Shown here one piece after another: positions 11,031 through 24,300 of a stretch of 64,000 bases of DNA. The stretch lies in assembly GCA_035048815.1 (NCBI GenBank), contig JAUCBN010000007.1, positions 5,959,501-6,023,500 of the forward strand, in the 5' to 3' direction. A program made the position numbers and the translations under genes. The notes beneath the pieces are model-generated. The model made no database searches. It was not told the DNA's origin and saw nothing but the letters and a program-made list of their open reading frames with translations. How positions within the stretch are numbered: the first letter of the stretch is position 1; each line of letters starts with the position of its first letter. The DNA is from Abelmoschus esculentus (lineage: Eukaryota; Streptophyta; Magnoliopsida; Malvales; Malvaceae).

Positions 11031-14000
11031 ATGGCTAGGGATGGTGGTTCTAGAGGAAATGCTGAAAGGGGAGGTAAAGATGGTCGTGGAAGGGAAAAAG
11101 GCGGAGGTAGAGATGGCGGCAGGGATCGACAGCAGCAGACTCAGCAAGCTGTTTTAGGCCGAGGACGAAGTTACAACAGGTACAAAACGAACCCTCAAGT
11201 GGGTTCTTATCAAGGTACGGCACAGGGAGGCGCCACCTCAGGTCGTGGTCATGCTGGTGGTGTTCGTGGTGGCGGTGGCAGAGATGGTGGGAGGGGAGGT
11301 TCGATCCCTCGACCTCAGCCAGAGAGGCAGAGTTATAGTCATGCGCCGGAATCAGCAGGGGGCAGAGGCAGGGGAACTGCTGGCGCGCCTAGTCGGAGAA
11401 CGCAGATTGCTGCTTCAACATCGGAGCCTAAAGTTGACAGAGCTGCAATGCCTTCCAGTCGACCACAGTCTGCTCCTGGTATAAATTTTATAAGCATTCT
11501 TTTTTTCTTCTTTAAACTTTTTAGACAATGGATGCCAGACTTTTCTACTATATTGATTAAGTTAAATTTTTTAAGACTTTAAGGCATGCTTTTTAGTTTT
11601 GATTAATTCTTGAATTTGAGGCTACTTCTGATTATTTTTGCAAATTTTCTTCTATTACAGTTCCTTTGGTGACTGGTGTTACAAAAAATTTGGCTTCTAC
11701 ATCCCTATCTTCTAGTAATAAGAAACAATATAGCCCGATTATGCGACCCGATGAAGGTGGAAAAGTCTGTATTAAAATTGTTAATCTTGAGGTGAATCAT
11801 TTCCGTGTGAAGTTCAATCCCGGTGGTATCATAAGACATTATGATGTCGCCATCAGTCCAGTGGAGTCTCCAAGGAGTGACCCCCCCGCCAAACTACCTA
11901 AGCCACTATTATCTAATATCCGGTCAAAACTATTCACCAATAACCCTAAATTTCCCTTGTCAATGACAGCATATGATGGTGAAAAGAATATATTTAGTGC
12001 TGTTAAATTACCTGAAGGACCATTTAAGGTAAAATTGTCCGAGGGTGAAGACTCGAAGTCTCTAGAATACATATTTTCTATAAAGCCTGCGAATCAGCTC
12101 AATCTTTGCAAGTTACATGATTACTTGTCTAGGAATCCCTCCTCCGTACCTCGTGACATATTACAGGGGATGGATGTAGTTATGAAGGAGAATTCAGTTA
12201 AGCATATGATTCCTGTTGGCCGATGCTTCCACCCTACTAAGGATTCTCCAAAAGACAATCTTGGACATGGCCTCACAGCATCTAGAGGAATGCAATATAG
12301 CCTCAAGCCCACATTTCAGGGTTTGGCTCTTTGCCTGGATTATTCAGTTTTAGCATTTCGCAAGAAACTGCCAGTTCTGGAATTTCTTGCCCATCAAATT
12401 CCTGGTTTCGATGTGAATGATTTTCAAAGATTCAGGTCTAATGTTGAAAAAGTGTTGGAAAAGTTGAAGGTTCATGTAACCCATCGACTTACCAAACATA
12501 AGTATGCTATAGTTGGGTTGACCAGTGAAAATACTAGACTTGTTTCATTTTCAGATGCAAATCATCAACAAGAGTGTGTTAGAATTGTTGACTATTTCAA
12601 AGAGAAATACAACAAGAATATTACCTACTTGGATATTCCTTGCCTAGATGTGAGCAAAAACAATCGGAAGAACTATATCCCAATGGAGTACTGTGTCTTA
12701 GCTGAGGGACAGATTTATCCAAAGGAGAATTTGAGTCCAAATGCGGCCGATTTATTGAACGACATATCTTTTGCAAAGCCACATGTAAGACGAAACAATA
12801 TATGTGATATGGTTGGATCCGAGGATGGACCATGTGGGTATGTATACAAAACATTTGAGCTTTTTCATTTTTATGGTTGATTTTATTAGATGTTTGTTTC
12901 GTTGCTTTATTTCCGATAAAGCATACTGATTGAAACCTGGATTATGGGAAAATGACATGTTATTGTTGCATGGAACTTTCATGCATCATCTATGTTAGTA
13001 CCTTGATCCTAACTACTGAAATGGTTACTACTTGTACTGTGAATCTTATTTTTCCTTTTTTTTCCTTTCTGACAGCGGAAACATTATCCAAAATTTTGGT
13101 ATTGAAGTCGATACTAATATGACGTCTGTGAAAGGACGTGTGATAAATCCTCCAGTTTTGAAGTTGGCCGCTACTAAGACTGAGCCAATGATGAAGTTGA
13201 AGGTGGATGCTACTGAGACTGACCCAATGATGAAGATAACAGTTGACGGAAAAACGTGCCACTGGAACCTGTTTAAGAAAGCTGTTGTGCTAGGGAAAAC
13301 AATTCAGCTCTGGGGTGTAATTGACTTTACCCAACGAGAATCATACAGAGGGAAATATCATTCATTCATTCGAAAGCTGAGAAATAGGTGCACGAGTCTT
13401 GGGATGAGATTGGAGGAACCGGTCTTTTATGAAATGGTTCCCATGTCAACGTTTTCTAATGTTAAGGATCTTTATGGACTGCTTAAAAGAGTTACTAGTC
13501 GAGAAGGTACAGGAAATTTACAATTTCTACTTTGTCTGATGTCGAGGAGGGATGATGGCTACAAACGTCTTAAGTGGATCTCTGAGACCAAAATTGGTGT
13601 GGTGACTCAGTGTTGTCTACCCAAGTTTACAAAGAAAGGGGAGGACCAGTACCTTGCTAATCTTGCTCTAAAAATCAATGCCAAGCTCGGGGGCAGCAAC
13701 GTTGAGCTGTATGACAAGCTTTCCGACTTCTTTGGTGAAGGTCATGTTATGTTTGTTGGAGCAGATGTTAATCATCCTGGCGCTCATAATAAGTCTAGCC
13801 CATCTATGGCGGCTGTTGTAGCAACAATGAACTGGCCTCAAGCTAATCGTTATGCAGCAAGGGTTCGCCCTCAATCTCATCGCAAAGAAAAGATCGTAGA
13901 GTTTGGCGAAATGTGTTTGGAGCTTGTTGACTCTTATGATCATCTAAATAACGCCAAACCAGAAAAAATTGTGCTCTTCCGTGACGGAGTTAGTGAGGGT

Positions 14001-14507
14001 CAGTTTGATATGGTTCTTAATGAAGAGTTAATGGATCTCAAGAGTGTTCTACGGAATATCAATTACTATCCTACCATCACCCTTATTGTTGCTCAGAAGC
14101 GGCACCAAACTCGTTTCTTCCCCGTGGGAAAGAATGATGGTGGTCCTAATGGAAATATTTCACCAGGTACAGTTGTTGACACTACAATTGTGCACCCTGT
14201 CGAGTTTGACTTCTATCTCTGTAGTCACCACGGAAGCCTTGGTACAAGCAAGCCTACCCACTACCATGTCCTGTGGGATGAGCATAGGTTCTCCTCTGAC
14301 CAGTTGCAGAAGCTTATTTATCACATGTGCTTTACATTTGCAAGGTGTACGAAACCTGTATCTCTAGTCCCGCCCGTGTACTATGCTGACCTTGTTGCCT
14401 ATAGGGGACGGTTGTACAACGAGGCAATGATAGAATGTCCATCTGCTTCATTCCAGAACTGGTTTAAGCTTCATACAAACTTGGAGAATATGATGTTTTT
14501 TGTTTGA
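11031..14507 (+). CDS. AGO2: ARGONAUTE 2-type slicer
   Basis: Small-RNA-guided RNA slicer of the AGO2/3/7 clade, which serves antiviral defence and binds miRNA/siRNA guides in plants. Three exons: 11031-11478, 11661-12837 and 13076-14507, giving 1018 residues, close to the usual AGO2 length of about 1000. Residues 1-149 are an RGG-rich disordered tail (exon 1). The N and linker domains follow, PAZ lies at about 364-510, then MID and PIWI. The catalytic residues are D772 (GADVNHP), D845 (FRDGVSEG) and D980 (YYADLVAY). An Asp in the third position, where AGO1 has His, marks the AGO2/3 group. The protein ends in the standard MMFFV. The ATG at 11031 opens the RGG tail. A miR403 site lies 75 bp after the stop. 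An internal 13-residue duplication lies at 574-599. All exon junctions keep the frame; it appears intact. Confidence 0.96.
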
Positions 14508-14582
14508 AAAATGGCCGGATTAGATTAGACAATGAAACGCCTTGAACACAGGCTTACTCCTTCCCTAATCTCTACTGACAAA

Positions 14583-14603
14583 GTTTTTTGTGCGTGAATC
14601 TAA
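14583..14603 (+). promoter_or_regulatory. miR403 target site in the AGO2 3'UTR
   Basis: The last 17 bases, TTTGTGCGTGAATCTAA, are fully complementary to the 5' 17 nt of miR403 as I remember it; only the four 3'-terminal miRNA positions mismatch. miR403 targeting of AGO2 in the 3'UTR is known in eudicots, and this site supports both the AGO2 call and the expected feedback control by AGO1-loaded miR403. Confidence 0.92.
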
Positions 14604-14844
14604 TGGCTTTCTGGTATTTCCTCTTACGTTATTGCTTTATGCATGCAAATTTGTCGAGTGAACTGAATTTTTTTGTTTCTGTCGTGAACTCAGATATTTT
14701 GTGTTACATTTGGTTGGTTGATTCTTATGTTGTTCCGACTCTTTTTGTTTTGTCATTTGGTAAGCATGTGTGTTCAAATTTATATCCGGCATATCTATTC
14801 CTACATATTCAACCTGTATAACCTTGATATAACAGCCATGTGTT

Positions 14845-15335
14845 TTGGGCAGTTTGGTTGTAGTCAGGGATGTTCAGTATTATCAATTTCTTCTTAGCCT
14901 TCAAGTATGCCAACAATCCGAATATTTCGAGCCCGTTATTCATGGCAAATTGCACTTCACCCCAATGTTGAAGAGTCCCATGTTCCCCAACTACTACTAC
15001 TTTGGTTTAGAGGTCAAAACAATAGGCAATGTTAGCACTGCTCAAGTTCCTTTTGATTCACCAATCTGCAATAACTTATCCTCGAGCCACATATGTCGAA
15101 CCGGATTCAATCTGTCACAGAGTTCCATGTCCAAATAACATATTCACAAATGATCCTTCTCCTTCCGTCACTTTTCATTACTTTGAACAATGCAGCCTTG
15201 TTCTACCCCCAAGCTAATTACTTCTATGCCATAAGTGCTCCAAGTAATTCAACTGGAGTGAAATGCATATTGTTCCAAAGCATGGATGCTACCGACTATG
15301 AACCAGCAGGTGCAACCTATATTTTGGGGCTGTAA
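14845..15335 (+). pseudogene. Remnant of an A1-family aspartic protease (C-terminal half)
   Basis: The first frame has FTPMLKSPMFPNYYYFGLEV, which resembles the TP...SFYYVGL strand of plant nepenthesin-like proteases. In another frame, PSPSVTFHYF and then NNAALFYPQANYFYAIS and GVKCILFQSMD follow, matching the late C-terminal lobe. The two pieces are in different frames with stops between. The DSGTT catalytic region and the final FQQQN segment are not visible. It therefore looks like a decayed fragment, 340 bp after the AGO2 stop on the same strand. The assignment rests on motif memory. Confidence 0.6.
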
Positions 15336-15782
15336 GGTTTTGGTTTTGGAATTAATAAGAAATACAAGCTGGTTTTCTTCTTATTGTTTAGCTGCAAAGA
15401 ATAAAAATATGGTGGACCAAACTTTATAAAACTATATCATCAGCCATGGCAGAAAAGCTGAAAATTGGGTGTAACCTTTGGGCAAAACAGGTAAACGATT
15501 ACAAGTCGACACAAGCAATGGTAGGAAACGAGATGTAAAAGTCAGCACAAACAAGGGCATATTTATTTGAACAAGCAGATTGTACTATGGATGTGAAACA
15601 TAGCATTACCACACTTGTAATTACATGAAAAACCAATCTCGTAATAAACCGGTTGACATCAATGCCTCTAGACAACATGCATGTACAGCTCGGAATGAAT
15701 AGTACAGAGTATAGGAAAGATAAAACTGTGATTGCAGAGCCAGAGAGCATTACAGAAGCTATTTAGAAGATACAACCATTGC

Positions 15783-18123
15783 CTAAGAGCAACAAGATGC
15801 ACCTGCGGCCCGTTCTGCAGGTCTATCCATGAGAACCATTCCAGCAGGATTCTGTGCTGGCTGAACACGGGGTAATCTTTTAGCTGCATGAAATAAAAAT
15901 AGGTCAATTGCCACTTCATAAAACAAGGACTGCATGCTTTTAGGAAACTTAACAGGACAACGTATAAAGCACCTATTTCATAGAAAATTTCATTGACATT
16001 GGATGCGGACTTTGCAGAAGTTTCCATGAAGAAAAGACCATTTTCCTGAGCATAAGTTTCTGCCTCCTGAATCACCAACGAGAACATGAAGTCAAATAGA
16101 GATTTGAATGTAGGTTGAAGATATTTTAAGGAAAAAGTGATGTGAACTAAAGAATTGCTAACTTGCCTCTGGTTCCACCTTCCTTGCATCTAGTAAATCA
16201 GCTTTGTTCCCAGCAAGTGCCATTACCATGTTAGGATTGCCTTCAAAAGGGAGGAAAAGGACACACAACATGCTTAGAATTCAATCACTTGCGAGTCCTT
16301 AAATTTAAACATTTCAAAAGGACAAAAACAGATATATTGACAATCGAGAAGGATGTAATCAAGGAATAGAAAAGGCAAAATACTACCTTGTGCTTGAAGT
16401 TCTTGGACCCATTTTTTGGCTCTCTCGAATGATGCCTACAAAATAAGATTAATGCTATTACCATTCTTTGGATACTGAATGCCATTCCACATCTCTATAG
16501 CCTTTACTAAAATTCACCAGAGGCGATCTTACTGTTTACATTTCAAACTAAAACAAAAAGTTAAAGTTTTTGAAACCCTTGCAAATGTAAACTTTAATGT
16601 GGTAGCAAATTGTAGTAGTTGAATATAATAATGCACTAAAAATGTCTCAAATATAATCCCCTTTTATTTGAGGGGACAAGGAACTTCACCTACAAAAAGG
16701 AAAAATTATCAACCAAAATAATTAAAGAGGTAAAGGAGAGAGTAGCAAGCTGAAGAGAACCTTAGTTTTCCTTCAAATAACAACCATCAGATTTGAGATT
16801 ACTTTAAACAAAATTGTAACATGCAGTAAACACGATTTTGGAGAAGATACAAACAATAGTGATCAAGGCATAAACCAGAAAAAACAGCATATCGCTGCAA
16901 GAATCACAATAGTACATTCACAGATAGCTTGCCTCATACCACTAACGTTTATGCTTTGTCTGGTTAGGGCTTTTCGGTTTTTTGATAAAAAGTGAAGCAA
17001 TAAATGGGGAAAAAAAACTTGAACAGAGGCAAATAGCATAAAGCAAAACCACCAAGAACAAGAAAACAGAACCTAGGGAAATTGAACGAAGTATGACCTA
17101 GATTAAGTAGCCCCAAAGTTTTATCTCCTTCATCTCACAATGTCACATTTTGAGAAATAGACAGTTTTGTGGTTTGATGACCAATTCACACAGAGAAAAC
17201 ACTTACTTGATTTGTCATATCATACACAATGATCGCAGCTGCAGCTCCACGGTAGTACATTGGTGCTAAGCTATGGTACCTCTCTTGACCAGCCGTATCC
17301 CAAATCTCAAACTTCACAGTTGCATCATTCACAGCCAACGTCTGGGAAAAGAAAGCTGCACCTATTGTTGATTCCTACAACATAATAAGAATATAAAAGT
17401 CAAATTATAATTCTCCTACTGATTTTCTTTAATTAATGTAAAAAACAAAAAACAATAGAAACCTGAAATTCAACAAATTGCCCTTTAACAAAGCGCAACA
17501 CAAGGCTAGACTTCCCAGCTCCAACATCCCCAAGTAGAACCTGAAGAATGAAATACAAATTAATAACAAATACATGCAGCAAAAACACCAGTTCAAAGTT
17601 CAAACTGAAGACACAACTTTACTTTCAGGTATAACAATTTATAAAACAAATGGTTAGAGACAATCATTATTTGAAGCTAATCAAATGAAACAACATATAA
17701 GATATCACCATAACATCCACAATCTGAACAAAAGAAATCCTAAGCTTTATAAATAACAGGAGAGAAAATTGCAGAATTGAGGCGATATCTACGAAGAAAT
17801 AGTGTTTGCAAAATTTAATCAGCCTAAATCAGCTACACAATAAGGATTTGATCATCTCTAAAACAAGCCAACATAATAAAAAATATTTCTTGCAAACATA
17901 AACCAAACCCATATCACAGTTCATACAAAAAAAAACATGCATGATCAACAATTCATCAGACCCAGATCAGAATTCAGCATCTAAACCAGACCCAAAGAAC
18001 CAAATACTAATAATAACAAAAATAAAAATTTGGATAACCAAAGGAGGGGGTTTAAGATCATAAGAGAGAGAGAGAGAGACTGACTAATTTAGCATTGATG
18101 TTCTTGTTTCCGGTGGTGGCCAT
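15783..18123 (-). CDS. RABF2: Rab5-type small GTPase (RABF2/ARA7-RHA1 class)
   Basis: Endosomal Rab5 GTPase controlling vacuolar trafficking and endocytosis. Seven minus-strand exons: 18123-18085, 17540-17463, 17374-17207, 16435-16387, 16240-16167, 16066-15973 and 15883-15783, giving exactly 200 residues. Motifs: P-loop GDVGAGKS (17-24), STIGAAF effector region, WDTAGQE with Q69, NKAD (123-126) and ETSAK (151-155). The C-terminus GASCCS offers two prenylatable cysteines, as in conventional RABF2 rather than the N-myristoylated RABF1. The N-terminus MATTGNKNINAKL matches ARA7/RHA1. Intron 5 begins GCAAGT, a GC-AG intron; no GT alternative keeps the frame. The gene is convergent with the AGO2/protease-relic side. 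Intact. Confidence 0.95.
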
Positions 18124-18349
18124 GAGAATGAAATCAGATTAATGTTCCCGAAAAGAAAGATTGAAAATTTTATGGGGGTTAATAGAAAAGATTGAGAATT
18201 GAGGATTGTTGGGTGCGTTGACGAACGGGTAAAGAAAGGGGAATTGAGAAGAGAAGAGAAGAGGGTAAATCCAAATTCCAAATCCAAAAGGTAAAAGCAT
18301 AGGGAAAGAAAGTTCCTCCTTAACCCAAACACGACAGCGTTAGCATTTT

Positions 18350-21300
18350 TTTTTTATTTTCTATTTCTTTATTGGAATTTTACTTTGCCCCCTTTTTTTT
18401 ATAAATAAAATTCATGTGGCAATGGTTGAGTTATTATTTTTTATAATTATATGTACTTAAATTATTAATCGATTAGTTTAATTTAAATATTATAAACATT
18501 TGTTTTATAAATTGTATTTTAATAAATTTATTAATTGATTTAATAGTTAAAAAATATTTATATTATTTTATTTTATATAATTTAATAATAATAATAATAT
18601 ATCTTGATCGGTATCAATTGAATTTTATAGTTTAGTTACTTAGCTAACAATATTATTACTCTATTTTTAGGATTATGTGTTCAAGTACACTTGTGGTAAT
18701 TTTTAAAATTCTATTTTACTTTATAAATTAGGGTCAATTTAAATACCGTATAGGAAAATAGATTATTAGTTATTTACTTATGTTTTAGTCTCTATGTTAT
18801 GCTAAATATGCAATTTAACACATTAACCTAAATGTCATATAATTTTTTTTTATTTTTATGATGTTATTAATATACTTAATTAATAATATTATTTTTTTTA
18901 TGAAAGTGATAATATTTATATGATCTATTAATCAATCAAATGATTAATAATATTTATATTATTTTATTTTACATGTGTTCAAATTATATTTTTTTGGTAA
19001 GCAAGATGTTAATCTAAAATATTTTTATTACATAAAATAAAACCATTATTAAACAAATGTACATATATGTACTTCACCCCAAAAACAACTTCCTTGTTGA
19101 ATAGTATGCGCCAGTTGTGTGATTGTGAGTCTAGCTTAGCTTTGGTTTTGTCTCCCCAAACTCCCCCATAATAATACTAATTCTCCTGTCATGTCCATAC
19201 TACTTGAGCACAGAATCATCAGTAATGGGTATGGAAGGTGACACAGCAATCAATGCGCATGAAGTGAAAGGAATATAAAAAGATGTAAACTCGGATGAAT
19301 TTGGTCAACTTTTCATACCTTGACTGTGAATGCTGTGGGATGGTTGAGACACAGTGTGTAAGTACTTATGAAACTGCAGTAATGCGGAAATGAAGACGAA
19401 GACTATTAACAGTAATGGTGATGCTGGGAATGAGATTGATCCAACAGGAAAAAACTTTTTTTCCTTCATCAGTCTCTTTGATAGTTGGTCTCTTTTCCTG
19501 TTCTTTCTTTGTATAGGTTTTGTTGCTTCTCTGTGACTGGTTCATTGGAAATCAATTTCCTTAACGATCAAAGTCCAAGGTTGGACCCATTTTGGTGAAA
19601 AGAATATCTCTTTCTCGTGTCTTCATTCGTGTTTTTGTTTTAAATTAGAGGTTTAGAGTATAGAATTTAAGGTTTTAAGTTAAGGTTTAAGAAATTAAAA
19701 ATAGGGTGTATTTTTTAGGGATTAAGGTTTAGAGTTTAAGATATAAAAAATAAAATGTTAGGTTTAAAATTTAATTTTTTAAAAAATTTTAACCGAAAAC
19801 ATGAATATAGATATGATAAAAAGAAACTCCCGTAAATATTAAATTTTAACTGAGACGTGAGGGAACCTTTAGAGTTAAATTATCACTTACCCCTTCTCTT
19901 TATGGAATCCACCCAGACAAATTGGGTTCATGACAAAATAAATGAGATTCAGCCCAAAATCAAACCAGTCAGCATATTCTCATGCAGTCTACAATATTCA
20001 TACCTTGCCGAAGCGGCTCAACGCCCTCAAGAGTCATCTTTATCATGCATCCAACATTTCAGCATCCGATGGTGGCGTCAAGTACCCAAGCATGTAGATG
20101 CAAAAGGAAGAAATATAGATCATATGGGAATGGGAGGGAATCATTTTCGAAAGTTTTGGTGCAAATTCGTTCTTCATCTTAATTAAAAAGGGAAATTCGT
20201 TATTATATATATAATATTCAACATTTTAATTTTTTTTAAATATTCGTCATAATCTTTAATTTTTTAAAAATAATATTAAACAGTGAAAATATTACTTGAT
20301 AAGTTTATTAATATTCATTATTCACCAACTTTATATATCACTATTTATGAAACATTTTCTCCAATATGTTAATTTTTTTTGTTCTACGACTTTGCATCCT
20401 TAAATACTTTGAAAGAAAATATAATAAACAAGAACGTATAATTGTATTGGATAAACTACCTCCTATATCCCTAAGCTACCCAATAATTAATCTCTACATA
20501 ATTTAATTACTCAACCAATGTTTTAAATTTTGATAATCAACGGCGGGATTTAAAATAAGAGTACAGAGTATTTAAAAAATAAAACTTTAAAATTTTAAAT
20601 TTTAAATTCAATAGAGTAAAATCCCTACATCTATTATCTTCCACACCTGCTGATAATTATAAAAAAAAGATAATAAATGTAACTCATTCAAAAATTAATT
20701 AATTAATCGATTATATTAATTATAAAACTACAATAATTGTACACCATCTATGAAAATTGTGGACTTTCATCTGGTCAAACAAAGACATCGAGGACCCCAA
20801 TGATATCCAACTATTTCCAAGCATGTGCTCCAAGCTTTGAAGTTTCCCCAAGCCAGAAAGGAATCGGTATCAAATACTTTGACTGCATCTTCCCGTCCAG
20901 TTCTTTATGTTCATTACTAACCTTCGTGATTCTCGCATCTCCCAGATATTGGTTGGGAGGCAGAGAGTCATTGCTAATATTTACTACAATAACTTCATTC
21001 ATAGGATTATAATCACGTACGATACGATCAAATATTAGATCTTCTAGATAAAATTAAAGATTCGAATATTGATAATATGGATAAAGAATTAGATTGAGAG
21101 CGTCGTTTTCATAATAAGTCGCTACACTTCTGACCCTGATTAATCAAACAATGGACTAGATACATATAGTTAAACAAAAAGACACAAAGCATAACGTAAG
21201 TATGCGAGTTTGTAAAATATAATTTTAATTGATTTTTACAAGATTAAAAATTAAATTGGATAAGATTTCGTATCATTTAAAATTTGTCGATATTATGACT

Positions 21301-24300
21301 TAAGATGGTAATTTCATACCGTAAGTATGTGAGTTTGTCGAATCTAATTTTATATTTTTAATTTTTTATAATATACATATACCTTACAAACAATACGATT
21401 GAAACTCAAATCTTTTATTATTAATATATTTTTTCATTAGGATCATTTATTTGATTATACTTTGTTAATATAATAGATTTGATCATATTATAACTTGAAG
21501 TCATAATTTTTTATAGTTGGAAAGCATTATAATTAAATAGTTAAAAACTGATTTTTTTTTTAACAATGCTCATTTTCTCTTAAAAAAAATAAACAGTTAC
21601 ATTTGAAACATCTTGATTTTAATTTAATCTCCACACGCTTCTGGTAATTAAATTGATTTGGTTTAGGAATAATTAGAGTATTCCTTTGTTATAAAATTTT
21701 GACTTTGGATGATTATAATGACAATAATTCTATTAAAAAGAAACATGTGAAACAGATGACAATCAAAAGGAGAAAAAAATCTATCTCTATAACAATGATT
21801 AAATTTTCTTATATATAATATTACACGAGTTTAATAATTTAATGGTATTTAACGTTAATAGTATTAGCAGTGTTCAACATCTATTATAGATTTATCCTAA
21901 AATATATCGATCAAATTTGCGGTTTACTAGTAAATGAGTTTAAGTTTATTTTTTTCATTATTGCTGAATTTAAAAAATGTTTTTTTTTCATGTTGATTAA
22001 ATTTTGCTCGGTTAATATATTATCGGTAAAATATATAAAAATTTGTTAGATATATTTAAAAGCTTAATATAATTTTAAAAAAAATCTCGTGGAAAAGTAT
22101 GATTTATTAATTTAAGTGTTTTTCAAAGTCAAAAGCACACTTTTATAGCCTTAGGGTTTGAATATAAAAAAGTAGGTTTTAAAATTAAAAACCTTAAAAC
22201 CTGGTAAATTGCCTATTTAGTACTTATATTATGTCTAGGTTATTGTTTTGTTATCTCAATTATTATATTTGATAAAATAGTATTTAAAGTTATATTTTTA
22301 TTTAATTTTGATACTGTTATCGTTAAAAATTAATAAAAATGATGTCATAGTTGTGTATAATCATACTTTAATCTAAAACACTTAAATATATTATTAATTT
22401 AATTTAAAATATATTAATTTAAAATATCATCTTATTTTTTTGAGAGAATTACAAAATACTCGTTCTCTTCTTCAGATTGATAGAACATTAGGTTCCATCT
22501 ATAAAGTTTAAATTTCGATGGCCATCAACGACGATAGTCGGCACGATCGAAGATCAAAAGTTAATAATATATAAATATTTTAGACTAAAATTATAATTAT
22601 ACCAAATTATATCATCGCCTATATTGATTTTTAATGGTTAATTATTAAAATAAAATAAAAATATAATATTAAATATTATTTTATCTAAACTAATAATTGA
22701 TGTACTAAAATAATAAACACGTATATAATTAAGATACTAGATAATTAATTTATCCTATAAAAATTATCGAATTAAGACAACCACTCCTTTTCACGTAAAA
22801 AATAAAATTAAAAATTAAATTAAATACTTTTATTATATCCACTCCGACATTTCCTCCTCCTTTGTCCGAATTGTATGCGTTGAAATGTCCGGCCATGCAA
22901 ATTTAAATTCATTTATTAAATCCTACCAGCCACCTTTGGTGTTTATTTTGGACCAAAATCCAAACCAGTTTTAGAACAAACAGAAAATAAAGCATCGTCA
23001 TATTTACATATTGATTAGGGAATAATTTATAGTAGGATTGTTCTATTTTTTTAAATGTAATTTATTAAAATAATTTTTCTATTAAAAATGTGGAAATTTT
23101 ATTATTTTATTTTATTTTAATATTTCTAGTATAGAGATTATATACCAAACGCGTTTTCTGATTTTTATTATTAAAAATAATTTTCTATTTAAAAAACACA
23201 TTTTTATTTAAAAATATTTTCAGAAATACTAGTTTTTGTGTTAAAAATAGAAGATAAATCAACGTTTTTATTTGTTTGTTTTCAAGTTTTTAATTATTTA
23301 AATTTTAAATAACCTAATTACTGTTAAATTGGGTTTAAAAGTATTTTTTAATAATCTAAATATAAATATAAGGTAATATTTTTCGTACAAATTATTATGA
23401 TAATATATACTGTTTGTAGACAAATCAAATTGAATCTTAAGATGAATATTATTTTTTATTAAATCATTAAATTTAAGTTAAAAGTATTTAATATGAATAA
23501 TTACATAATAATAATATTTTATATCACATAATTATACTAACTAATTAAACATTTTAATATAATTATTCTGGATTTCTTTAAACTCGGGTCAAGAAAACAT
23601 TTTTTTGCGCGATTAAACTCATAAAGTCAAGTCTTAAGATTTCTTAGATTTCAAGCCTGTAAGAACTTTTTAACATATTAAGTATTTTTCGGATTCAATC
23701 CCAATTAATCAAATAAAAATACATTAATAGATAAATTTCTATAAATGTTATTATGAATATATTTTAATTAAGTTTTTTTCTTAAAATTAACTAGTATAAT
23801 TTATTTTTAAGATTTTATTAATTTAAAATTAATTAAATTAAATATTAATTTCAAATTTTTATGGTTTAATTATTTTTAAGATCTTTTAATATTGAAATTG
23901 GTGAAGTTAATTTCTATCTTTTTTAATTTTTTGTTGTTTAATTATTTTTTAAGACTTCGATTATTCTAAAATTAATTATTTTATTTTTTGAAATTTAATC
24001 TTAATTTCGTTCATAATGATTAGTGATATATTATTTTTATCGTATGACCTATTTTGCATTACTTTTTAGTTTTTAATGTATAATTAGAGTATACAATATT
24101 TTTAGGATTAAAATCATTGCAAAAAGATATAATAATTCGGTTCAAAAGTAATTTTCAACTTAATTTGAATAGTAATTTTTAAAGCTTGAAATTTTAAAAT
24201 TTATTTATTTATTATAAAAATACTTTTGAATAAAATTAAATTTATTTATTTTTTATTTTATAAATTTTTATATTTAAAAATATCTCACATAAAAATATTA

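Noticed and set aside
20811..21002. 63-residue minus-strand frame (EVIVVNISNDSLPPNQYLG)
   Set aside because: Looks protein-like in composition, but it is short, stop-flanked and not recognised in any family.
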